Origin: Viridibacillus soli
GTDB lineage: Bacteria; Bacillota; Bacilli; Bacillales_A; Planococcaceae
Length of the DNA: 64,000 nt
Assembly (NCBI RefSeq): GCF_016612995.1
Contig: NZ_JAEOAH010000018.1
Coordinates: 1 to 64,000 of the forward strand
Direction of reading: 5' to 3'
The translations under genes were made by a program, and so were the position numbers. Below are positions 57,108 to 64,000 of this stretch, in pieces. The notes below the pieces were generated by a model. The model saw only the letters and a program-made list of their open reading frames with translations. It had not been told where the DNA came from and did not search any database. Numbering within the stretch: the stretch's first letter is position 1; each line of letters opens with the position of its first letter.

Positions 57108-58928
57108 ATGTGTGGATTTACAGGATTTATAGGTGAGGTTTCAAACCCTGACGTAGTGTTAGAGAATATGATGAACCAAATTATTCACCGTGGACCAGAC
57201 TCTGCAGGTACTTTTACAGATGGTGAAGCTGCACTTGGTTTCCGTCGTTTAAGTATTATTGACTTAGAAAATGGTAGTCAGCCTCTATATAATGAAGACC
57301 AATCGTTAGTATTAATCTTCAATGGCGAAATTTTTAACTATCAAGATATTCGTAAAGACTTAGTAGAAAAAGGTCATACATTTACAACTGAAACAGATAG
57401 TGAAGTATTAATTCACGGCTATGAAGAATATGGCACTAAATTAGTCACTAAATTACGTGGTATGTTTGCATTTGTTATTTGGGATCGCAATAAAAAACGT
57501 TTATTTGCTGCACGTGATATGTTTGGTATTAAACCGTTTTATTATGGCCATATGAACGGTACTTTAATGTTCGGTTCAGAAATTAAAACCTTTTTGCCAC
57601 ATCCACATTTCGAAAAAGTATTAAATGAAAAAGCATTAAAACCATATTTAACATTCCAATTCCCAGTGTTAAACGAAACCTTCTTTAAAGGTGTTTTCAA
57701 ACTGCCAGCAGCTCACTATATGACGTATGAAAATGGTAAAGTGACAACTACTCGCTACTGGGAACCAAAATTCAATCCAGAAGAGCGCCCGCTTGATGAA
57801 ATCGTTGAAGAAATTGATAGTGTTGTACGTGAATCCATTAAAGCTCACCAAATATCTGAAGTTAAAGTAGGTTCATTCCTTTCAAGTGGTGTTGACTCAA
57901 GTTATGTAGCATCTGTTTTAAAACCAGATAAAACATTCTCAGTAGGCTTTAGCGCTCAAAACTTCTCTGAAATTGACAATGCAAAAGAGCTGTCTAAAGA
58001 GCTTGGTATTGAAAATATCAATGAAGTGCTTGATCCAGATGAATGCTTCAACAAAATTGAAGAAATCCAATATATTATGGATGAACCACATTCAAACCCA
58101 TCGATTGTGCCACTTTACTTCTTAGCAGAACTGGCACGTAAACATGTAACAGTTGTGTTATCTGGTGAAGGTGCCGATGAATTATTCGGTGGTTATGAAG
58201 AATACGACGAATCAGCATCTATGAAAAAATATAAAAAAGTACCGGGCTTCATCCGTCGTCCAGTATCAGAAGTTGCGAAAATACTTCCAGAAGTAAGAGG
58301 TAAACACTTCTTGATGAAAGGTGGCTTACCAGTAGAGGAAACGTTTATTGGACAAGCACATATTTTCGAAGAGCATGAGGCAACTGAAATTTTAACAGCT
58401 AAATATAATGATGCACCGACTGTCAAAGATATCGTAATGCCTATTTATAAAAAAGCAGCTGGTGAAGACGATTTAACGAAAAAACAGATCTTAGACTTAA
58501 ACTTATGGTTAGTCGACGATATTTTATTAAAAGCAGATAAAATGAGTATGGCGCACTCAATTGAATTGCGCGTACCATTCCTTGATAAAGAGGTAATGAA
58601 AGTTGCTGCGAAAGTACCATCTCGCTACCGCATAAATGATGTTGATACGAAATATGCATTCCGCGCTGCATCAAAACGTGCTCTGCCAGAAGAATGGGCT
58701 AACCGTAAAAAAATTGGTTTCCCAGTACCGATTCGTTTATGGATACAAGAGGAAAAATATTTCAACAAGATTAAAGAAGCATTTGAATCTGCAGAAGCAG
58801 CACAATTCTTCGACCAACAAGCAATTGTAAAATTATTAACAGATCACTACGAAGGAAAAGCGAAAAACCAACGTAAAGTTTGGACAATTTATATGTTCCT
58901 AGTTTGGTACAAAAAATATTTCGGCTAA
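57108..58928 (+). CDS. asnB: Glutamine-hydrolysing asparagine synthetase
   Basis: The 606-aa product begins MCGFTGFIG, so Cys2 is the glutaminase nucleophile. The glutaminase domain (2-200; RGPDSAGTF, NGEIFNY, SDTEVL-like) is followed by the synthetase domain with the PP-loop SSGVDSSYVAS (near 260), GEGADELFGGYEEY and ELRVPFLDKE. The length fits B. subtilis AsnO/AsnB. An upstream start at 57060 is in frame, but MCG sets the start at 57108. It may supply asparagine, but because D-Asp ligase and Asp racemase genes lie close by, it could also amidate a cell-wall residue as AsnB or AsnH-type enzymes do. It is 32 nt from the next gene. Confidence 0.93.
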   Translation: MCGFTGFIGEVSNPDVVLENMMNQIIHRGPDSAGTFTDGEAALGFRRLSIIDLENGSQPLYNEDQSLVLIFNGEIFNYQDIRKDLVEKGHTFTTETDSEVLIHGYEEYGTKLVTKLRGMFAFVIWDRNKKRLFAARDMFGIKPFYYGHMNGTLMFGSEIKTFLPHPHFEKVLNEKALKPYLTFQFPVLNETFFKGVFKLPAAHYMTYENGKVTTTRYWEPKFNPEERPLDEIVEEIDSVVRESIKAHQISEVKVGSFLSSGVDSSYVASVLKPDKTFSVGFSAQNFSEIDNAKELSKELGIENINEVLDPDECFNKIEEIQYIMDEPHSNPSIVPLYFLAELARKHVTVVLSGEGADELFGGYEEYDESASMKKYKKVPGFIRRPVSEVAKILPEVRGKHFLMKGGLPVEETFIGQAHIFEEHEATEILTAKYNDAPTVKDIVMPIYKKAAGEDDLTKKQILDLNLWLVDDILLKADKMSMAHSIELRVPFLDKEVMKVAAKVPSRYRINDVDTKYAFRAASKRALPEEWANRKKIGFPVPIRLWIQEEKYFNKIKEAFESAEAAQFFDQQAIVKLLTDHYEGKAKNQRKVWTIYMFLVWYKKYFG

Positions 58929-58960
58929 TAATTCCTAGAAAATAGAAGGGATCATCAGCA

Positions 58961-59965
58961 TTGGATAAGAGAAGTAAAATACCATCTATGCAGCTCTACT
59001 TTTGCTTTGTACTACTGTTAGCAATTTCAGTAATGAGTGGTTGCAATGATATTTTCCCGGCAAAAGAAAAGCAGCAGGATGATGGTATTAAAGTACTCAT
59101 TGTAGAATTCGGCAGTCGCACGCCAATTCCTAATATGAAAGTTACCATCCGGGATATGGAGACGGATGTAGACGTAACGTCAGCAAGTGGGGATATAGAA
59201 GGCGAAGCAATCGTTAAAGGCTTGCGTGAAGGCCATCAGTATTTGTTTGTCCCATCATCTGCTTATACAGCCGACAGCGAGCAAGCAAAAAATGTAGGCA
59301 AAGTTGTGACGGTGCAAAAAGATATGGGCTATGTAGTGTTAGAAACATATTATGAACGTGAGGCGCAACAGTTAGATGTTCCGATCATTATGCAAAATCC
59401 TGAATTCCCACATGGCTGTGAAATTACTGCTTTAACAGCAGCACTTAATTATTATGGATTAAACCTTTCGAAAATAGAGATGGCAAAAAAATATTTACCA
59501 CAACAAGATATTGTTGTGAAAAAAAGTAAACGTATTGGTCCGGATCCGGCAAAAGCGTATGCAGGGGATCCGTCTAACAAGCTGACAGGCACGTATGTTT
59601 TTGCGCCAGTTATCGCAAAAGCGGCAAAAAAAGTTGCAAAAGATAAGAATACGTCACTTAAAGCAACAAATGTTAGTGGCCAAAGTGCTAAAGAGTTAAT
59701 CTCACTCGTGCAAGAGGGAGTACCCGTTGTTGTTTGGGTAACACTTGATTTGTCTAAGCCTAATTTCAAAGAGGGCTGGTGGATTGAAGGCACAAACAAA
59801 AATCCAAAAATGTATCGTAATCTGCATACTGTTGTCCTAACGGGGCATATAGATGATAAAGTTATTGTGATGGATCCACTTCATGGCTATGTTTCTCATA
59901 ATGAAGCTGAATTTTTCAAAAGCTACAAGGAACTTGGATCGCAAGCCGTTGCAATTCGGAAATGA
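58961..59965 (+). CDS. C39-like peptidase lipoprotein
   Basis: The 334-aa protein has a lipoprotein signal with lipobox VMSGC (Cys28), an Ig-like or carboxypeptidase-regulatory-like beta domain (about 43-120; PIPNMKVTIRDMET, EGEAIVKGL) and a Peptidase_C39_2 domain with Cys153 (PHGCEITAL), His289 (LHTVVLTGH) and Asp (VIVMDPLHGY). It would be a membrane-anchored cysteine peptidase outside the cell, perhaps acting on wall peptides. The start is TTG 58961. It follows asnB closely, and a terminator separates it from the ligase gene. Confidence 0.88.
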   Translation: MDKRSKIPSMQLYFCFVLLLAISVMSGCNDIFPAKEKQQDDGIKVLIVEFGSRTPIPNMKVTIRDMETDVDVTSASGDIEGEAIVKGLREGHQYLFVPSSAYTADSEQAKNVGKVVTVQKDMGYVVLETYYEREAQQLDVPIIMQNPEFPHGCEITALTAALNYYGLNLSKIEMAKKYLPQQDIVVKKSKRIGPDPAKAYAGDPSNKLTGTYVFAPVIAKAAKKVAKDKNTSLKATNVSGQSAKELISLVQEGVPVVVWVTLDLSKPNFKEGWWIEGTNKNPKMYRNLHTVVLTGHIDDKVIVMDPLHGYVSHNEAEFFKSYKELGSQAVAIRK

Positions 59966-59967
59966 AC

Positions 59968-59998
59968 ATCACAGGGGGATTTTCCTCTGTGATTTTTT
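59968..59998 (+). terminator. Terminator after the C39-like gene
   Basis: ATCACAG (59968-59974) and CTGTGAT (59987-59993), with GG/CC inside, then TTTTTTGA. Confidence 0.85.
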
Positions 59999-60097
59999 GA
60001 TAAATGATACATAAATCGCATAGGAACATTCGAAAAGAATTGGCGAGATATGTTACACTAATGGCAAAACAAAAGAATATAAGTGAGATGATATACA

Positions 60098-61318
60098 ATG
60101 GCAGAACAACCATTTTTACCAATATTAATCGGATCAGATATGAACGCCTACGGAATGGCACGTGCATTTCATGAAGCCTACGGTATAAAACCAATCGTTA
60201 TCGGCCGTTCACATTTAACAGCAACTCAAAATAGTAGCATTTTACACTTTGAACAAGTAGCAAATTTAAACGAACAAGAAACATTCGTTGAAGAAATGGC
60301 TAAAGTTGCAAAGAAATATTCGCATAAAAAATTATTGCTACTAGCATGTGGCGATGATTACGCAAAATTAATTATTAAAAACAAACCAGAGCTTATCAAA
60401 TACTTTACAGTACCCTATATTGATGAATCTTTAATGGACCAAATTTTGTTGAAAGAAAACTTCTACAAAATGTGTGAGAAGTATAATTTCAGCTACCCGA
60501 AAACAGATACATGTACTTACGAAACATATGAAAGCTTTGACGTGAAATTTAATTACCCAATTATTATTAAAGCGTCTAACTCAGTTGAATATTGGGCATG
60601 TAGCTTCCCAGGTAAGAAAAAAGTATTCATTGCACATGATGAAGCAGAAAAAAAAGCAATTTTGAAAGCCATCTATAACTCATCGTACAAAGACCATCTA
60701 ATCATCCAAGAATTCATTCCTGGTGATGACTCGTATATGCGCGTATTAAACGCATATGTTGGACAAGATGGAAAAGTGAAACTGATGTCACTAGGGAATC
60801 CAATCCTTGAAGAACACACGCCAGAAGGTATTGGTAGCTATGCAGCCATCATTAACACATATGACAAAGAAATAATGGACCGAGTACGCGTCTTCTTAGA
60901 AGGTATCGGTTACACAGGCTTTGCAAACTTCGATATGAAATATGATTCCCGCGACGGCGAATATAAATTATTCGAAATCAATTTACGTAACGGTCGCAGC
61001 AGCTATTACGTAACAGCAAGTGGTCATAACTTGATGAAATATGTTGCAGATGACCGTATGTTAGGCAAAGATTTAGGCTTAACTTATGCTAAAGACAAGC
61101 ATTTATGGATGATCATTCCGAAAGGCGTGTTATTCAAATATGCTCAGAATGAGGAACTTAAAGCAGAAGCAAAACGCTTAATTAGAGCAGGTAAAATGAC
61201 GAACTCACTATTCTATAAAGAGGACTTCAATATTAAGCGTTGGTTTAAATTAACGCTTAACAATTTAAACTATTACCGTAAATATAAAAAATATTTCAAT
61301 AACAAAGGTTTGTCTTAA
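60098..61318 (+). CDS. ATP-grasp ligase, probable D-aspartate ligase
   Basis: The 406-aa ATP-grasp protein has the nucleotide-site segments YPIIIKAS (near 147), IIQEFIPGDD (near 203), FANFDMKYD (near 275) and KLFEINLRNGRSS (near 290). Its type matches Aslfm of Enterococcus faecium, which adds D-Asp to the Lys side chain of the wall precursor, and the next gene is an aspartate racemase, as in that organism. Lysinibacillus walls contain an L-Lys-D-Asp bridge. The substrate is therefore a strong inference. It is transcribed with racD; the C39 terminator precedes it. Confidence 0.85.
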   Translation: MAEQPFLPILIGSDMNAYGMARAFHEAYGIKPIVIGRSHLTATQNSSILHFEQVANLNEQETFVEEMAKVAKKYSHKKLLLLACGDDYAKLIIKNKPELIKYFTVPYIDESLMDQILLKENFYKMCEKYNFSYPKTDTCTYETYESFDVKFNYPIIIKASNSVEYWACSFPGKKKVFIAHDEAEKKAILKAIYNSSYKDHLIIQEFIPGDDSYMRVLNAYVGQDGKVKLMSLGNPILEEHTPEGIGSYAAIINTYDKEIMDRVRVFLEGIGYTGFANFDMKYDSRDGEYKLFEINLRNGRSSYYVTASGHNLMKYVADDRMLGKDLGLTYAKDKHLWMIIPKGVLFKYAQNEELKAEAKRLIRAGKMTNSLFYKEDFNIKRWFKLTLNNLNYYRKYKKYFNNKGLS

Positions 61319-61321
61319 GTT

Positions 61322-62023
61322 ATGAATAAAAAAACATTAGGTATTATTGGTGGAGTAGGGCCGCTTGCGACAATGCTTGTAGGAGAAATGATTGTCCGTA
61401 GAACGAAGGCTTTCAAAGATCAGGAGCATGTGCATGTCATTATCGACAATGATACGCGAATTCCTGATCGTACAGCATTTATATTAAATCCGTCTGAACC
61501 GAACCCAGTACCTGTAATGGTTGAGGATACGCACAAGCTTGCAACTGCAGGGGCAGAGCTCATTGCTATTCCTTGTAACACAGCTCATACATTTTATGAT
61601 GAGTTACAAGAAAACTCACCAGTACCTGTACTGCATATGATCCGTGAAACAGCAAAAAAGGCGAAGCAACTTGGTGCCAAACGTGTTGGTGTGTTAGCAA
61701 CAATTGGTACACTTACTTCAGGCGTTTACCAAAAAGCATTGGAAGAGGCTGGTTTAGAGCCAGTCATTCCAAATGAACAATTGCAGCGACAAGTCATGTC
61801 AATCATTTATGATTATGTGAAAGCGGGTAAGACAGTTACACATCATGAATGGAATGTGATTGAAGCAGCGATAAAAGCAGAAAATTGCGACCGTATTATT
61901 TTAGGGTGTACAGAGCTCTCAATAGTGAACCGAGAGTTAGCACTTGATGATTCTTATATTGATTCGTTACTTGTTCTTGCTGACTGTGCTATTGTTAGCT
62001 GTGGATATGAATTACTAGATTAG
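61322..62023 (+). CDS. racD: Aspartate racemase
   Basis: The 233-aa product belongs to the PLP-independent Asp/Glu racemase family: IGGVGPLATMLVGEMIV at the start, catalytic Cys in IPCNTAHTF (near 80), and a second Cys in LGCTELSIV (near 200). It converts L-Asp to D-Asp, which the neighbouring ligase would use. The start ATG 61322 lies three bases after the ligase stop, so translation is coupled. Confidence 0.93.
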   Translation: MNKKTLGIIGGVGPLATMLVGEMIVRRTKAFKDQEHVHVIIDNDTRIPDRTAFILNPSEPNPVPVMVEDTHKLATAGAELIAIPCNTAHTFYDELQENSPVPVLHMIRETAKKAKQLGAKRVGVLATIGTLTSGVYQKALEEAGLEPVIPNEQLQRQVMSIIYDYVKAGKTVTHHEWNVIEAAIKAENCDRIILGCTELSIVNRELALDDSYIDSLLVLADCAIVSCGYELLD

Positions 62024-62031
62024 AGCGTTGA

Positions 62032-62062
62032 AACCTGTCCTTTCATCAAGGGCAGGTTTTTA
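62032..62062 (+). terminator. Terminator after racD
   Basis: AACCTGTCC (62032-62040) and GGGCAGGTT (62050-62058), one G-U pair, then TTTAC. Confidence 0.85.
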
Positions 62063-62118
62063 CATAAAAAACTATAATTCGCATATACGTTATGCGAATG
62101 AGAGAAGGTGGAATAGCA

Positions 62119-63264
62119 ATGTCTTTTTTAACTTTATTAAATGAAGATTTACAAAAAAAATGGTCTTTCGAACATACAATGCCAATCCAAGATGAAATGA
62201 TTCCAGCATTACTTGAAGGCAAAGATGTAGTAGCAGAATCTCCAACAGGAACTGGTAAAACACTCGCGTATCTATTACCAATATTACAAACAGTTGACGG
62301 TTCTAAAAAAGCGACACAAGCATTAATCATCGCTCCATCACAAGAATTATGTATGCAAATTGTCGAAGTAACGCGTACATGGGTTGCGGGAACGAATATA
62401 TCAGTCGTACCATTAATTGGTGGTGCCAATCCACAACGTCAAATCGACAAACTAAAGAAAAAACCAACAATCGTTGTCGGCACACCGGGTCGCCTAAACG
62501 AATTAGTAAAAGCAAAAAAACTAAAGCTTCATGAACTAACTAAAATTGTTCTTGATGAAGGGGACCAACTTCTTAGCCGCGACTACCGCGTATTAGTTAA
62601 ATCATTTATCGATGGAGCAAGCCATGGTCGCCAAGTAACCGTTGTTTCTGCAACAATCACAGAGGAAATAGAACTAGTTGCTGCACGTATGATGAGTGAA
62701 CCTGTACGCTTCAAAGTTAGCTTAGATGACATGCCAAACCAAGGTAAAGTGACGCATTCATTCATGAAAATTGAAGAGCGAGATAAAACAGAAATGCTGC
62801 GTAAGCTCTCTAATGTGAGCGGCCTACGTGGGTTAGCATTCGTCAACAACTTAGATCAATTATTGATGAAAGAAACAAAGCTATCATATCGCGCTGCACC
62901 GATCGTTGTATTACACTCTGAAATGAAAAAAGAAGAACGTAAATCCGCTCTAGATGCATTCCGTAAAGGTGATGCACGCATTTTAATCGCAACAGATGTA
63001 GCAGCTCGTGGATTAGACATCGAAGGGCTAACACATGTTATTCATGTAGATGTTCCGCATACAATGGAGCAGTACTTACACCGTTCAGGCCGCACAGGAC
63101 GTGCAGGAGCAGATGGTGAAGTATTAACACTACTTGCACATCACGAAGAGCATACGTATCGTAAATGGACTCGTGAGCTACCATCTAAACCAGTTGAAAA
63201 AACGTGGACGGGTGGTAAACTAATCGAAAGAATAACGAAACCTACTGTGAAAAGAGGCAAATAG
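62119..63264 (+). CDS. DEAD-box-type RNA helicase with DEGD motif II
   Basis: A 381-aa superfamily 2 helicase, similar in size to B. subtilis YfmL. Motifs: Q-motif region WSFEHTMPIQDEMIPALL, I SPTGTGKT (near 40), Ia APSQEL, Ib TPGRL, II DEGD (146-149) in place of DEAD, III SAT, IV LAFVNN, V ATDVAARGLDI and VI HRSGRTGRAG. The Ala-to-Gly change in motif II is unusual; the two metal-binding residues (Asp, Glu) are kept. The in-frame upstream start at 62092 is passed over because AAGGTGG lies before ATG 62119. The next gene follows after 2 nt. Confidence 0.92.
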   Translation: MSFLTLLNEDLQKKWSFEHTMPIQDEMIPALLEGKDVVAESPTGTGKTLAYLLPILQTVDGSKKATQALIIAPSQELCMQIVEVTRTWVAGTNISVVPLIGGANPQRQIDKLKKKPTIVVGTPGRLNELVKAKKLKLHELTKIVLDEGDQLLSRDYRVLVKSFIDGASHGRQVTVVSATITEEIELVAARMMSEPVRFKVSLDDMPNQGKVTHSFMKIEERDKTEMLRKLSNVSGLRGLAFVNNLDQLLMKETKLSYRAAPIVVLHSEMKKEERKSALDAFRKGDARILIATDVAARGLDIEGLTHVIHVDVPHTMEQYLHRSGRTGRAGADGEVLTLLAHHEEHTYRKWTRELPSKPVEKTWTGGKLIERITKPTVKRGK

Positions 63265-63266
63265 GT

Positions 63267-64000
63267 ATGTCATTCCAAGAGAAATTAGCACAATTTGCGG
63301 AGCTTGCTGTAAAAGTAGGTGTCAACATTCAAAATGGCCAAACACTTCTCATTAATACAACGACAGATACAATTGAATTTACCCGTTTAGTCGTAAAAGC
63401 AGCATATGCAGCTGGCGCAGGCCGCGTCACTGTGAATTTTGCGGATGGGGAAATTGATCGTGCATTCTTTGATAACGCACCAGATGATGAATTTGCAAGA
63501 TATCCTCGCTGGATTAGCGAACAACGCGACGAGCTAATCGAACGTAAAGGCGCATTATTATGGATTGATGCTGCGGATCCGGATTTATTATCAGGTGTAC
63601 CTGTAACGAAGCTATCTGCACATCAAAAAGCAGCTGGTAAAGCATTAGAGAACTATCGCAATGCTGTTATGAATGACAAAATCGCATGGGCAATTATCGC
63701 TGTCCCGTCAAAACAATGGGCAGCAAAAGTATTCCCTAATGTAGTGGCTGACAAGCAGGTAGAAGCATTATGGGATGCAATTTTTAAAACAGTTCGTATT
63801 GGTGAAGGCAATGCTGTTGAAAACTGGCAAGGTCATTTGAAAAATCTAGATACCCGTGCAGGCTTACTGAATACAAAACGCTATGCAAAACTACATTACA
63901 CAGCACCAGGTACTGATTTAACAATTGAATTACCTAATAAGCATATTTGGCAAACAGGTGCTAGCCTAACACCGGAACACACTTCATTCGTAGCAAATAT
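63267..64000 (+). CDS. M29-family aminopeptidase (partial)
   Basis: The frame stays open from ATG 63267 to the window edge (244 codons). The start MSFQEKLAQFAELAVKVGVN and the later WIDAADPDLLSGV, YRNAVMNDKIAWAI and FPNVVADKQVEALWDAIF segments match the AmpS/PepS-type zinc aminopeptidases (about 410 aa), which cleave N-terminal residues from peptides. The last metal-binding part lies beyond the window. Its ribosome binding site lies within the 3' end of the helicase gene. Confidence 0.9.
   Translation, partial: MSFQEKLAQFAELAVKVGVNIQNGQTLLINTTTDTIEFTRLVVKAAYAAGAGRVTVNFADGEIDRAFFDNAPDDEFARYPRWISEQRDELIERKGALLWIDAADPDLLSGVPVTKLSAHQKAAGKALENYRNAVMNDKIAWAIIAVPSKQWAAKVFPNVVADKQVEALWDAIFKTVRIGEGNAVENWQGHLKNLDTRAGLLNTKRYAKLHYTAPGTDLTIELPNKHIWQTGASLTPEHTSFVAN

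Overview
The window is a chromosomal segment of a low-GC, spore-forming Gram-positive bacterium, most likely Lysinibacillus or a close relative in the Planococcaceae/Caryophanaceae. The evidence is Bacillus-like gene order (yerA-yerB-yerC-pcrB-pcrA-ligA-camS-gatCAB-dgkB-rlmCD), sporulation genes (an alpha/beta SASP and prkA-yhbH-spoVR), strong AGGAGG ribosome binding sites with many TTG/GTG starts, and a D-aspartate ligase/aspartate racemase pair of the kind that builds the L-Lys-D-Asp cell-wall cross-bridge known from Lysinibacillus. The genus call is inference.

Layout. 1-15.2 kb is core: purD, a YgaP-like small protein, an adenine-deaminase-like protein, lipoprotein YerB, the TrpR-like YerC, pcrB, the LexA-boxed pcrA-ligA-camS operon and gatCAB. 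15.2-18.1 kb is a decayed interval with a broken formamidase gene, a dispersed repeat, two small membrane proteins and a thioredoxin-like gene. 18.1-23.4 kb holds dgkB, a cytochrome bd cluster (31-codon ORF, cydA, cydB, tiny cydS) and rlmCD. 23.4-27.3 kb looks like an integration hot-spot: the last 58 nt of rlmCD recur 2.2 kb downstream, with two more degenerate echoes, and a yehS gene has a broken second copy. 27.3-36 kb has a SASP, two chemoreceptors, an S1-domain protein, a YkuS-like protein and, on the minus strand, a one-module A-T-R non-ribosomal peptide synthetase followed by a truncated Sfp-type phosphopantetheinyl transferase. 36-42.6 kb is prkA-yhbH-spoVR, yunC and a YetF-like membrane protein. 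43.4-55.6 kb contains a 1.1-kaa subtilase, a radical SAM/SPASM protein, an aminotransferase, and a scarred stretch with hsdR, hydrolase and PH-domain remnants, then a four-repeat secreted protein and a HemAT-like globin sensor. 56-64 kb has vanZ-like and fbp-like genes, a probable cell-wall cluster (glutamine-hydrolysing asparagine synthetase, C39-like lipoprotein, D-Asp ligase, Asp racemase), a DEGD-box helicase and the start of an M29 aminopeptidase.

The most unusual structural signal is a family of intergenic arrays built from 21-nt units that start with GAG/GAA. They occur at five places (about 102, 17206, 29185, 48128 and 50035). The last two sit a fixed short distance behind near-identical terminator hairpins, and the 48.1 kb array also has an 82-nt higher-order duplication. 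The other notable points are the att-like rlmCD repeats, the cross-bridge cluster, the NRPS with a beheaded activator, prkA whose conserved start Met is an ATA codon, and several genes broken by single events.

All positions and alignments were read by eye from the sequence. Family names come from motif recognition; no database search was run.
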